From NCBI RefSeq assembly GCF_900101095.1, contig NZ_FNFM01000009.1, positions 197,709 to 261,708 of the forward strand: a DNA stretch of 64,000 bases. Direction: 5' to 3'. The first letter of the stretch is position 1; each line of letters opens with the position of its first letter. Positions 7,970 to 16,297 of this stretch are shown in pieces. The translations under genes were made by a program, and so were the position numbers. The notes below the pieces were generated by a model. The model did no database searches. It had not been told where the DNA came from and saw nothing but the letters and a program-made list of their open reading frames with translations. The stretch is from Actinopolyspora mzabensis. GTDB taxonomy: Bacteria; Actinomycetota; Actinomycetes; Mycobacteriales; Pseudonocardiaceae.

Positions 7970-9472
7970 ATGACGCAGAACAATTTGAATCGCCGTTCGC
8001 TGCTGCGCGGCGGTGGAGCGGCCGCGGCGGGAGCGGCGGCGGTGCCGCTGCTCGGCACCTCGGCGAGCGCGGCGACACAGCGGCCCGGTAACGGACACGG
8101 TCACGACCCCGCTCGGAGCTCCGGCGTACTGACCACCCGCGACCCGTTGATCGAGCAGCGCGCCGATCCGCTCATCACCTACCCGCACCGCGGGATGTAC
8201 TACATGACCGGCTCGGTGCCGGAGTACGACCGCATCGTGGTGCGCGGAGCCCCCACCATCGAGGGGCTGGCCCACACCGGGGAGCGCACCGTCTGGCGCC
8301 GCCCCGAGTCCGGGCGGATGGGCGGCCACATCTGGGCGCCGGAGCTGCACCGGATCGACGGCCGCTGGTACATCTACTTCGCCGCCGGTGACTCCGACGA
8401 CGTGTTCCGCATCCGGATGTACGTGCTCGAATCCCGCGCCGAGGACCCCCGCGAGGACGCGTGGGAGCTGCGCGGTCAGATCACCACGGCCTGGGACACC
8501 TTCGCGCTCGACGCGACCACCTTCGAACACGCGGGGACCCGGTACTACGCGTGGGCGCAGGCGGAACCGGGCATCGACACCAACAGCAACCTCTACATCG
8601 CCGAGATGGCCTCCCCGGTGGCGATCAAGGGCGATCCGGTCCGGATCGCGGTACCCACCGCCGACTGGGAAACCCGTGGTTTCAAGGTCAACGAGGGCGC
8701 GTACGTGCTGGTCCGCAACGGACGGGTCTTCATGACCTTCTCGGCCAGCGCCACCGACGCCAACTACTGCGTGGGGCTGCTGACCGCCGACGCCGGCGCG
8801 AATCTGCTCGATCCCGCTTCCTGGACCAAGTCGCCCCAGCCGTTGATGGAGACGAACGAGGCCAACAGCAGGTACGGCCCCGGGCACAACTCCTTCACGG
8901 TGGCCGAGGACGGCGAGACCGACGTGCTCGTGTACCACGCGCGGTCCTACCAGGGGATCGAGGGCGATCCGCTGTACGACCCGAACCGCCACACCAGGGT
9001 GCAGCGGTTGAACTGGTACCCGGACGGCACGCCCGCACTCGGGATACCGATCGCCGGGGGCGAGTCGGTGGTGCGGCTCTCGCCGCTGGACAGCCCGGAG
9101 TCCTTCGTGCGGCACGGCCAGGGCGGCCGGTTGGTCGTCGAGCGCGTCACCGATCGGATCGAGCGGAGCCAGTTCCGCATTGTGCCCGGCTTCCTGGACC
9201 CCGGCAGGGTGGCGCTGCGGTGCGTCGATCTCCCCGACCACCACGTCCGGGTGAGTGACGGCTCGCCCGTGGTGGAGCCCTACGCCGACAGCGACGAGTA
9301 CGGCCGGGCCAGCGGGTTCATCCGCGACGAGGGGCTCGCCGACCGCGACGGCGTGTCCTTCCGGCTCTCGCACGAGCCGCACAGCTACCTCGCGCACCGC
9401 GAGGGCAGGCTCGTCGTGGAACGGCCCCGGAGCCGTGCGGACCGGGAGCGGGCGACCTTTCGGCTTCGCTGA
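7970..9472 (+). CDS. Tat-exported GH43 glycosidase with C-terminal AbfB domain
   Basis: Predicted arabinan-directed hydrolase exported folded by the Tat system: residues 7-15 are NRRSLLRGG, followed by an Ala-rich hydrophobic stretch to about 35. The five-bladed propeller (about 55-330) shows candidate GH43 acids D66 (RADPLITY), D181 (FALDATTFEH) and E242 (KVNEGAYVL). The WAPELH motif at 122-127 is typical of the family. The C-terminal 150 residues carry paired SFVRHGQGGRLVVERV and SYLAHREGRLVVERP repeats, typical of the arabinose-binding AbfB (CBM42) fold. The ATG at 7970 has a GAGGAG ribosome-binding site. It probably works with the upstream GH51 enzyme; exact substrate specificity cannot be read from the sequence. 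Confidence 0.88.
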   Translation: MTQNNLNRRSLLRGGGAAAAGAAAVPLLGTSASAATQRPGNGHGHDPARSSGVLTTRDPLIEQRADPLITYPHRGMYYMTGSVPEYDRIVVRGAPTIEGLAHTGERTVWRRPESGRMGGHIWAPELHRIDGRWYIYFAAGDSDDVFRIRMYVLESRAEDPREDAWELRGQITTAWDTFALDATTFEHAGTRYYAWAQAEPGIDTNSNLYIAEMASPVAIKGDPVRIAVPTADWETRGFKVNEGAYVLVRNGRVFMTFSASATDANYCVGLLTADAGANLLDPASWTKSPQPLMETNEANSRYGPGHNSFTVAEDGETDVLVYHARSYQGIEGDPLYDPNRHTRVQRLNWYPDGTPALGIPIAGGESVVRLSPLDSPESFVRHGQGGRLVVERVTDRIERSQFRIVPGFLDPGRVALRCVDLPDHHVRVSDGSPVVEPYADSDEYGRASGFIRDEGLADRDGVSFRLSHEPHSYLAHREGRLVVERPRSRADRERATFRLR

Positions 9473-9480
9473 GTCGCCCA

Positions 9481-9514
9481 CCACGGTGCCGTGAGCCCTC
9501 GTCCGGCACCGTGG
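9481..9514. terminator. bidirectional hairpin terminator
   Basis: A perfect 11-bp stem (CCACGGTGCCG against CGGCACCGTGG) with a 12-nt loop, 8 bp after the GH43 stop and between convergent genes. There is no T-tract, as usual in high-GC actinobacteria. Confidence 0.7.
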
Positions 9515-9608
9515 TCGGGTTCCCGCGATCCACGCGCGAAACCGCCCCCCGCGTGCGTGGATCCCCGGGTGGATCCCTCGGTGGGGTCCACCCGGTTCCG
9601 GGGCGGTC

Positions 9609-10310
9609 TCATCCGGCGGCCGGACGCGAGATGTCGTGCTCTGCGGTCGATCCGTGGGAGGCGCTGTTCGCGCCGTCGCCGTGTTCCCCGGCGGCGAGGT
9701 CGGCAGCCGCTCGCTCGGTCTCGTTCCGCTCAACGGTGGTTCGCTCACCGGTGGCTCGCTCAAGGGGGAAGTGTTCGACGTTGGAGAGCCTCGCGGAGTG
9801 TTCGGCGGGGTGCTCGGTGGTCTCCGTCGCCCGGGTGGGAAAGACCCAGCGGCGGAATGCCCACCAGCGGAACGCCATGCCCAGCAGCACGCCGAGTATC
9901 TGCCCCGAGGTGAAGTCGGCGATCTCCTCGACCAGCGGTGTGGTGTAGGGAGTCTGCAGGTGCAGCAGGTATCTGGATACCCACAGCGGCGCGGCGTAGA
10001 GCCCGACCGCGATGCCGCTGAACAGGAAGTACAGGCTGGCCTCGTGGTGGCGTTCCTTCCCGCCGCGAGTACGGAACGCCCACTCCCGATTGAGGACGTA
10101 GGAGACGATCGTGGCCACCAGCACGGCCACGACCTTGGCCGTGACCGGCTTCGGGGCCAGCACGGTCCACTTGAGCGCGAAGAAGATCACCGTGTCGATG
10201 ACGAAGGTGCTCGCGCCCACCATCGCGAACTTCAACAGCTCGCGATATCGCAGCGCCAGCTGCCGTACCGGACGGGGGAGTTGGGTGAGCACCTCGTCGA
10301 CTACCGACAC
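9609..10310 (-). CDS. GtrA family membrane protein
   Basis: A 233-aa integral membrane protein with four hydrophobic segments between about residues 25 and 165. It has the GtrA hallmarks FAMVGASTFVIDTVIFFAL near the N-terminus and VSYVLNREWAFR in the second-third helix region. GtrA proteins are thought to help move lipid-linked sugars across the membrane for wall polysaccharide modification. In M. tuberculosis a GtrA-like gene (Rv3277) also neighbours purK, so this is conserved synteny. The last 65 residues are a low-complexity Thr/Glu/Arg tail. It starts at GTG 10310 with TAGACT six bases upstream (leaderless). Confidence 0.88.
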   Translation of the reverse strand: MSVVDEVLTQLPRPVRQLALRYRELLKFAMVGASTFVIDTVIFFALKWTVLAPKPVTAKVVAVLVATIVSYVLNREWAFRTRGGKERHHEASLYFLFSGIAVGLYAAPLWVSRYLLHLQTPYTTPLVEEIADFTSGQILGVLLGMAFRWWAFRRWVFPTRATETTEHPAEHSARLSNVEHFPLERATGERTTVERNETERAAADLAAGEHGDGANSASHGSTAEHDISRPAAG

Positions 10311-10322
10311 CCGACGAGTCTA
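10311..10322 (-). promoter_or_regulatory. -10 box of leaderless gtrA-like promoter
   Basis: On the minus strand TAGACT (10322-10317) is followed by six bases and the GTG start at 10310. Confidence 0.55.
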
Positions 10323-10401
10323 CGGAGCGGTGCCACCGCACCCCCGCCGTACCTGCGACTCCCCTTCGGTCGAGTGTCACACCTCATAACCGCGGCGCCT
10401 C

Positions 10402-10435
10402 CGGGGCGGCGATTTCGCGCGAAATCGCCGCCCCG
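10402..10435. repeat. short palindrome family B, perfect 34-bp copy
   Basis: A perfect 34-bp palindrome, each half reading CGGGGCGGCGATTTCGC. It sits 24 bp beyond the stop of the sigma-fusion gene, between it and the gtrA-like gene. It is the most perfect member of the GATTTC/GAAATC family. Confidence 0.85.
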
Positions 10436-10458
10436 ACCGGGGGTTGGAGCCACGCGGA

Positions 10459-13104
10459 TCAGTCCCCGGTCCCGACGTAGAGCAGCCCGCCGAGGAAGTT
10501 CTCCGGATCGAATCCGGGTGGGTCCTCGGTGGCCGAGTCCGCCGGCTCTCGTTCCCCCGGGCCCTCGGAGGGTTCCGGCGCTCGCGACTCCGGTTCCTCG
10601 GTGGATTCGGGCGGTTCCGGGCCGGTGATGCCCTCGTGCTCCGCGGTCGGTGGTGCCGGGGTGCTCGCGCCGGTTCCCGGGACGTCGAGGGAGGGTGGCT
10701 TCCCGTGCGGGGAACCGCCCGACTGCTCCGCCCCGTTTCCGGCCGGTCCCTCGGGCTCGGCGTCCTGTTTCGGCTCCGACTCCGCACTCGGTTCCGAACG
10801 CTCGCGGTGTTCGGACTCCGAGTTCGTGGATCCCCGCCCCTGCTCGGTTGGCTGCGACTCGTCGTCCCCCGAACCGGGATCCTCCGACCCGCTCGGCCGT
10901 CGCTCGGTGCTCGTCGAGTCGTCCGACAGCTCCCCGTGCTCCGACAGGTCCAAGGGTTCGGGCAAGTCCCAGTGTTCGGGGAGATCCCAGTAGTCCGGCA
11001 GTCGGGACCACCACGGTTCCAGGGTGACCCGCTCGCTGTCGCGGGCCTCGGCCAGCTCGGCGCTGACCGTGAGCCGAGTCGGACGCAACCACTCGGTCGG
11101 CGACTCGTCGAGCAGCCCCGCCTCGGACAGCGGGCGTGCGGACAGCCAGCGGGAGTCGCACAGCCACAGCACGAACTCGGCGGTCTCGGCGGGGCGCAGG
11201 CGCTCCGAGCAGCGCACCGTCGAACCCGCGCGCTCGCATTCCGAGGGGATCGTCACCGCGCGGGTGTCCTCCGGCAGTTCGAACACCACCCGTGCCGTTC
11301 CGGTGGTGTCCCCGGTGTTGCGGGCGTGTGCGCGCACCCGTGAGCCGCTCCAGGGAAACACCCCGCTCCAGCCGTCCGTCGTGAGCGTTATGCCCGGTTC
11401 GGTCCGTGGCTTCACCCGGACACGCACCTCGGCCAGCGAGAGCGAGAGCCCGCCCGCGCTCGTGATGTTCACCGCGACCTCGCCGCTGCGCGCGGTGCTG
11501 TCCGCACGAACCCGGAAGTCCAGTCGCAGCTCCTCGCCGGGCCGCAACCCGCGTTCGGTGGTGCAGGTCATGGAGCGCTCCTCGGAAGCGCAACCGAGGC
11601 CGGGATCCGTTCCGTTCGAACCGGAGACCGCGGGCTCGACCGGGAGCGCCCCGCCCGCGCTGTTCCCGACGCTCGCCGGAACCACCGCGTTGCGCGCGCT
11701 CGCCGAACGTGCCGTCACCCACGCAGGTTCGGTGCTCGCGGCCTCGTTCCCCGATCGTTCGGCCGCGTCCGAGGCGCCGGGGACACGGGCGCTGATTCCT
11801 CTCGGCAGCGCGAGAAGCACCGTGATCTGCTCGGAGATTCCTGAACCGTTGTTGCCGATCGTCAGGGGCAGCTCGGCGGGATCACCACCCGCGATCAGCC
11901 GCACCGGTTGTCCCGGGCCGGATGCCACGAGGTTCGGCTCCCCCGGCTCCGGCGCCGACGGGGGAGGCTGCTCGGAAGGTTGGCTCGGTTCCGGGGAGGG
12001 GCGTGGCGGAGGGCTTGGCTCGGAGGGTTGCCGTGGTTGGCGGGACGGTTGCTCCGGTGCGGGCGGCTCGGGGCGCGGCGTGGGCTGTTCCGAGGTGGGA
12101 GGCGCCGCGGCCGCGGGAGTCGGTGGTTGCCCACCCGAAGCCAGGCCGAGAGCCACCGCGACGACCATCGCGGCGGCCGAGGCGGTCGTGCCGACGATCT
12201 GCCGGGGCAGCGAGCTCGCCGCCCCCGAGGCGCCGGCGGCACCAGTACTGCCCGCGCCCCCGGCGGCGAGTCCGGCCGCCGCGGCCGTGCCCGAGTTGCC
12301 CGCCAGATACCCGGCCGCGCTGGTGCCGAGGACGAACGGCGCGACCACCAGCCGCAGACCGCCGTTGACGTCGCCCAGTTCGGCGGCCAGCGCGCGACAG
12401 TTCGTGCAGGAGTCCAGGTGCGTGTCCACCTGGGCGGACTCCCGTTTGGACAGCCCGCCCCTGGTCCACTGGCCCAGCCGATCGGCGGTTGCCCGGCACT
12501 GCTGCGACCCCGCTTCGTCGGAGTCCAGCTGCCCGAGGTGAACCTGCAGGTACGCCTGGCGTAACCCTTCGCGCGCCCGGTAGGCCAGCGCCGAGACCCC
12601 GTTGGAGGTCAGCCCCAGGATCGGGGCCACCTCGGACGGTGACTCGCCCTCGATCTCCAGGTGCCACAACACCGTCTGCCAGCGTTCGGGCAGCCTGTTG
12701 AACGCCTGCGCGGCCAGTGAGCGTTCCAGACCGGCAACCGCCGTGTCGGTGAACGGCACGCTGACGTCCGCGCCGTCCTCGGCACCCACGTCGGCCGAGT
12801 ACCGCACTCTGCGCTCCTTGCGGGTGCGGTCGTAGGCCGTGCGGCGGACCGCCGTGAGGAGGTAAGCCCGGAAGGCCGTGTTCGGGCCCTGGCCGGAACG
12901 CAGTCCGGTGAGTACTTTCGCGAACGCCTCGGAAACGAGGTCGTCCGCCTCCGACGAGTCGTTGGCCACCTGGCGAGCCATGCTGTGGGCCGCGGCACTG
13001 TGGCGTTCGTAGAGCACTCCGTACGCCGCGGTGGAACCTCCGCGAACGGCTTCGATCAGCTCGTTGTCGCCCGCGTCCTCGAACTCGTTCGGATCCGTTT
13101 CCAA
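10459..13104 (-). CDS. ECF-type sigma factor fused to zinc-finger, membrane segment and large extracytoplasmic domain
   Basis: An 881-aa protein, far longer than the roughly 200 aa of a normal ECF sigma factor. Residues about 13-100 form sigma region 2 (AYGVLYERHSAAAHSMARQV, EADDLVSEAFAKVL). Residues 125-190 form region 4 (RLPERWQTVLWHLEIEGESPSEVAPILGL). A zinc-finger anti-sigma motif follows (H229-x3-C233-x2-C236) and a membrane segment near 302-324. Then come a Pro/Glu-rich linker (330-395), Ig-like domains (about 400-700) and a Ser/Glu/Pro-rich tail. The sigma part should be cytoplasmic and the rest outside, so a membrane-tethered, signal-released sigma factor is plausible. It starts at TTG 13104 with a GAGGGGAG site 8 nt upstream. 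It diverges from the following gene. Confidence 0.85.
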   Translation of the reverse strand: METDPNEFEDAGDNELIEAVRGGSTAAYGVLYERHSAAAHSMARQVANDSSEADDLVSEAFAKVLTGLRSGQGPNTAFRAYLLTAVRRTAYDRTRKERRVRYSADVGAEDGADVSVPFTDTAVAGLERSLAAQAFNRLPERWQTVLWHLEIEGESPSEVAPILGLTSNGVSALAYRAREGLRQAYLQVHLGQLDSDEAGSQQCRATADRLGQWTRGGLSKRESAQVDTHLDSCTNCRALAAELGDVNGGLRLVVAPFVLGTSAAGYLAGNSGTAAAAGLAAGGAGSTGAAGASGAASSLPRQIVGTTASAAAMVVAVALGLASGGQPPTPAAAAPPTSEQPTPRPEPPAPEQPSRQPRQPSEPSPPPRPSPEPSQPSEQPPPSAPEPGEPNLVASGPGQPVRLIAGGDPAELPLTIGNNGSGISEQITVLLALPRGISARVPGASDAAERSGNEAASTEPAWVTARSASARNAVVPASVGNSAGGALPVEPAVSGSNGTDPGLGCASEERSMTCTTERGLRPGEELRLDFRVRADSTARSGEVAVNITSAGGLSLSLAEVRVRVKPRTEPGITLTTDGWSGVFPWSGSRVRAHARNTGDTTGTARVVFELPEDTRAVTIPSECERAGSTVRCSERLRPAETAEFVLWLCDSRWLSARPLSEAGLLDESPTEWLRPTRLTVSAELAEARDSERVTLEPWWSRLPDYWDLPEHWDLPEPLDLSEHGELSDDSTSTERRPSGSEDPGSGDDESQPTEQGRGSTNSESEHRERSEPSAESEPKQDAEPEGPAGNGAEQSGGSPHGKPPSLDVPGTGASTPAPPTAEHEGITGPEPPESTEEPESRAPEPSEGPGEREPADSATEDPPGFDPENFLGGLLYVGTGD

Positions 13105-13303
13105 ACCCGGCGCTCCCCTCGGTGCGTGTCGATGACGAGCCGCGGTGTGTCCGCGACGTGCCGCAGTGTGTTCGCGGTGTGATCGGTACTGTACTCAGCG
13201 GTGATTGTGATCGAGCTCTCCGGGTGAACACTATTCGAACCACCGTCACGGAGCGCTCCCCGAGACGTCCCCACGGCGGGGAGTCACCGGCAGGGGAGGA
13301 AGG

Positions 13304-14263
13304 ATGGAACATTCGAAGGAGCAATCACCCGAACAACCGAGATGCGGTGGGGAAACGAACGACCCCCGAACGTCGCAACCGCACGCTTCGAATTCGGGAC
13401 AGCACGGTGCACGGGCGATCCCGCCCGGTCGTGCGATGAGCGTCGCCGATGCGCCGGAACGTCGTCGCGCGTTGCGGTCCCGGTGGCGTGGCGCCACGTT
13501 GGCCTCCGGCTGGCCGTTTCCCGGCGACTGGGCCTGCCCGGCGGTCGACCGGGTGTGCGAGGCCGTGATAAGTGGGGACGATCCGGGGAACGCGGTCGAC
13601 GAACTCGCGGCGCAACGGGCGGACTCCGGGATCGGACTGGACGAGACGCTGCGGGACCTCGGAGTGCTGCACGCCGTGCTCTCGCGTGAGGACACCGGCA
13701 GCGCTTTGATCGGCGAGGAGTGCGACGACGTGCCCGCTTCGTTGCTGCGCCGCGCCGCACTGGCCTGGGCCGATGTCGTCGCGGGCCGTTCGGCGAGCCG
13801 GGAGGTCACCGACGCGCTGACCGGGCTGAGTACGCTTTCCTACCTGCGGATGCGGCTGCACGAGGTGTACCGCGAGACCAGTGCGGCCGAAACCGGGTCG
13901 CCAACGTCTCCCGGAAGGGACAGCTACGCGCTGCTCGTCGTCACGCTCCGATTGCCGGGGGACGACGACCGGTGGGCCCGGCTGATGGCGCTGGTGCTGG
14001 CCGCCGATGTGCTGCGGGAAGTGTTCGACGCCGGCGAAACCGTGTCACTGCTGCGCGAGTCCACCCCCGTGGTGCTCACGCGTGCCGACCCGAGGCTGAC
14101 GGAACGCTGTTTCCGCGCCGAAGCCGCGATCAACGAGCGCGTGCTGGCCGATCCGGAGTTCGCGCGAGCCCTGGACGATTCGGGTAGTGCCGTGCGAATT
14201 CGCCGTTCGCCGCTGCCGACCGAGTACGCGCGGGCCTGCGAACTGCTCGACTCGCTCCGTTGA
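13304..14263 (+). CDS. hypothetical protein with possible degenerate GGDEF-like domain
   Basis: A 319-aa cytoplasmic protein behind a strong GGAGGAAGG site. The first 45 residues are polar and disordered. Around residue 170 it reads REVTDALTGLSTLSYLRMRLHEVYRE, the entry motif of GGDEF domains (D-x-L-T-G-L), followed by a beta-strand YALLVVTLRLP. There is no GGDEF active-site signature afterwards, so it would be catalytically dead. The resemblance is limited to that motif and the helix-strand order, so the call is tentative. It diverges from the sigma-fusion gene with 199 bp between them, and the two may share regulation. Confidence 0.6.
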   Translation: MEHSKEQSPEQPRCGGETNDPRTSQPHASNSGQHGARAIPPGRAMSVADAPERRRALRSRWRGATLASGWPFPGDWACPAVDRVCEAVISGDDPGNAVDELAAQRADSGIGLDETLRDLGVLHAVLSREDTGSALIGEECDDVPASLLRRAALAWADVVAGRSASREVTDALTGLSTLSYLRMRLHEVYRETSAAETGSPTSPGRDSYALLVVTLRLPGDDDRWARLMALVLAADVLREVFDAGETVSLLRESTPVVLTRADPRLTERCFRAEAAINERVLADPEFARALDDSGSAVRIRRSPLPTEYARACELLDSLR

Positions 14264-14435
14264 GCGGCTGATCGAGGGGGCGGGCCGGTCACGGGGAGCC
14301 GGTGTGGTTGCCCGCTCGGTGGGGCCCGGCGCGGCGGTCGCTCGCGGTGCGCGAGGAGGTACGCGAATGCCGTCGTGCCTCCGATCGGGGAGTTGCGGTG
14401 GGGATACCGCCGCTCGGCCCGATCCCCCGAACGGG

Positions 14436-14450
14436 TAGGCTATTCGGGCT
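14436..14450 (+). promoter_or_regulatory. -10 box of purK promoter
   Basis: TAGGCT at 14436-14441, nine bases before GTG 14451 and with no ribosome-binding site. The mRNA probably begins within three bases of the start codon. Confidence 0.45.
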
Positions 14451-15635
14451 GTGGACCACCGCACTGCAACTCCCGTCGTCGGCATGGTCGGTGCCGGTCA
14501 ACTCGCGCGCATGACACATCAGGCCGCCATCGGCCTGGGGCAGTCGCTGAAGGTGCTGGCGGCCTCCCCGGACGAATCGGCCGGGCTGGTCGCGCCGAAC
14601 ATCGAGATCGGCTCGCACACCGACCTCGCCGCGCTGCGCACGTTCGCCGAAGGCTGCGACGCCGTCACGTTCGACCACGAACACGTCCCCAACGAGCACC
14701 TGCGGGCGCTCGCCGCCGAGGGCGTGGCGGTGCATCCCGGGCCGGACGCGTTGCTGCACGCCCAGGACAAGCTCGTGATGCGGCGCAAGCTGCGTGACCT
14801 CGAACTTCCGGTGCCCCCGTTCGCGGAGGTCGGCAGTGTCACCGACGTGCTGGAGTTCGGCGCCGCACACGGTTGGCCCTGCGTGCTCAAGACCGCGCGC
14901 GGCGGGTACGACGGCAAGGGCGTGTGGGTGCTGGACACGCCGGACGGCGCGCGCCGCACCACCGCCGAACTGCTCGATGCCGGGGCGCCGCTGATGGTGG
15001 AGCAGCGGGTGGCGCTGCGCAGGGAACTCGCGGTGCTCGTCGCGCGCTCGCCGTTCGGGCAGGGCGGTGCCTGGCCGGTGGTGGAGACCGTGCAGTCCGA
15101 GGGCATCTGCGTGCGGGTGCTCGCCCCCGCCCCCGACGCATCCGAGGAGCTGACGCAGCGGGCGCAGGACATCGCGCTGCGCATCGCCGACGAGCTGGGG
15201 ATGGTCGGGGTGCTCGCGGTGGAGATGTTCGAGACCGTGGACGGCCTGGTGATCAACGAGCTGGCGATGCGGCCGCACAACTCCGGACACTTCAGCATCG
15301 ACGGCTCGCGGACCTCGCAGTTCGAGCAGCACCTGCGGGCGGTGCTGGACTACCCGCTGGGTACCACCGAGCTGACCGCGCCCGCCGTCGCGATGGGCAA
15401 CATCCTGGCCGCTCCCACCGAGCCGCGGATGAGCGTGGACGAACGGGTGCATCACCTGTTCGCGCGTTTTCCCGGGGCCAAGCTGCACCTCTACGGCAAG
15501 ACCGAGCGGCCCGGACGCAAGGTCGGCCACGTCAACATGCTCGGCGAGCGGATGGACGAGGTGAGCGAGCGGGCGCGGCTGGCCGCGCACTGGCTGGCGC
15601 ACGCCGAGTGGCCCGATGGTTACTCCATCCACTGA
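14451..15635 (+). CDS. purK: N5-carboxyaminoimidazole ribonucleotide synthase
   Basis: ATP-dependent carboxylation of aminoimidazole ribonucleotide to N5-CAIR in purine synthesis. The 394-aa protein has the N-terminal nucleotide-binding motif VVGMVGAGQLARM, the PurK-specific FDHEHVP, and the ATP-grasp lid VLKTARGGYDGKGVWVL near residue 145. The metal-site motif NELAMRPHNSGHFSIDG (about 268-284) is followed by SRTSQFEQH. It is complete. Its partner purE lies 4.7 kb downstream rather than immediately adjacent as in many actinobacteria. Confidence 0.96.
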   Translation: MDHRTATPVVGMVGAGQLARMTHQAAIGLGQSLKVLAASPDESAGLVAPNIEIGSHTDLAALRTFAEGCDAVTFDHEHVPNEHLRALAAEGVAVHPGPDALLHAQDKLVMRRKLRDLELPVPPFAEVGSVTDVLEFGAAHGWPCVLKTARGGYDGKGVWVLDTPDGARRTTAELLDAGAPLMVEQRVALRRELAVLVARSPFGQGGAWPVVETVQSEGICVRVLAPAPDASEELTQRAQDIALRIADELGMVGVLAVEMFETVDGLVINELAMRPHNSGHFSIDGSRTSQFEQHLRAVLDYPLGTTELTAPAVAMGNILAAPTEPRMSVDERVHHLFARFPGAKLHLYGKTERPGRKVGHVNMLGERMDEVSERARLAAHWLAHAEWPDGYSIH

Positions 15636-15675
15636 ACCCGGTCGATGGCGGGCCGGTCTTCGTAACTGGTCGCTT

Positions 15676-15790
15676 GGCGGAACCTCCGGCGCGGCTCTCG
15701 CTGCGGGTGCCCCGACAATCGGGTAGCCGACCTACACAACGTCGGGGCCGTTCTCGCGAGAGCCGCACCGGAGAACCCGCGGCGGTGCCG
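15676..15790 (+). repeat. nested-hairpin intergenic repeat, family A copy 2
   Basis: About 115 bp bordered by GGCGGAACCTC and GAGAACCCGCGGCGG. The outer stem is GCGGCTCTCGC against GCGAGAGCCGC and the inner stem CCCCGAC against GTCGGGG. It lies downstream of purK, between convergent genes. Confidence 0.85.
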
Positions 15791-15858
15791 ATGGCGTAAG
15801 TGGTGGGAGTGCGGCCCGCGGGAGTGGTTGGGTTCAACACTGGTGCCCTCGCCAGGCC

Positions 15859-15892
15859 GCCCGGCGATTTCGTGGGAAATCGACGCCCGGGC
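15859..15892. repeat. short palindrome family B copy
   Basis: GCCCGGCGATTTC and GAAATCGACGCCCGGGC arms around a GTGG centre, 70 bp from the family A copy. The 15636-15969 gap holds only these two repeats. Confidence 0.75.
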
Positions 15893-15969
15893 TGAGTGAT
15901 GGCGGCATCGGTTTGGCGCTGGGAGTGTCGAAGAGATCCCGGCCCCGGTCGTCGTTCGAGCGGAAGGAA

Positions 15970-16170
15970 TCAGCCGTGCCGCTTCCGCCGGAGTTCGTGG
16001 AGTGCTTCGGTACCTTCGCGCAGTAGGTTGCTCAGGCCCTCCTCGGTGGTGACGAGTTCAGCGCCCGAACCCTGCCCACCGAGTTCCATTTCCACCACGT
16101 CGCCGCACACCGCGTAGCGGATCGGACCGTCGTCCACCTTGATCCACGTGCCCATGCTGACCCCGTTCAT
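15970..16170 (-). CDS. small hypothetical protein next to XRE regulator
   Basis: A 66-residue protein. I chose ATG 16170 because GGGAG lies 6-10 nt upstream; the longer frame would run across the palindromic divergent promoter. The N-terminal half has beta-strand character (GTWIKVDDGPIRYAVCGDVVEMEL) and the C-terminal half is a charged helix ending in ELRRKRHG. No family is recognised. It is divergent from an XRE/DUF5753 gene and probably shares its operator; such small partners accompany many actinobacterial XRE/DUF397 loci. Confidence 0.6.
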   Translation of the reverse strand: MNGVSMGTWIKVDDGPIRYAVCGDVVEMELGGQGSGAELVTTEEGLSNLLREGTEALHELRRKRHG

Positions 16171-16193
16171 CACGGCTCCCTTCGTGTTCACTG

Positions 16194-16221
16194 TGCTTGA
16201 ATTCAAGCAATTTGATTTCAA
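16194..16221. promoter_or_regulatory. tandem palindromes in divergent XRE promoter
   Basis: A perfect 16-bp palindrome TGCTTGAATTCAAGCA at 16194-16209, followed by TTTGA-TT-TCAAA at 16210-16221. The stretch is conspicuously AT-rich for this genome and lies between the 66-aa gene and the XRE gene, so it is a likely operator for the XRE protein. Confidence 0.65.
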
Positions 16222-16297
16222 AAGAAACAAGGGGTTGGTGGGGCTCGATCGGGTGAGAAAACGCGAGTGCGATGATCCTTGCTCGGGAGGTTCAAAG

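Noticed and set aside
7829-9763. 644-codon minus-strand frame opposite GH43
   Set aside because: It overlaps the Tat-GH43-AbfB gene and a terminator hairpin, and has no recognisable motif.
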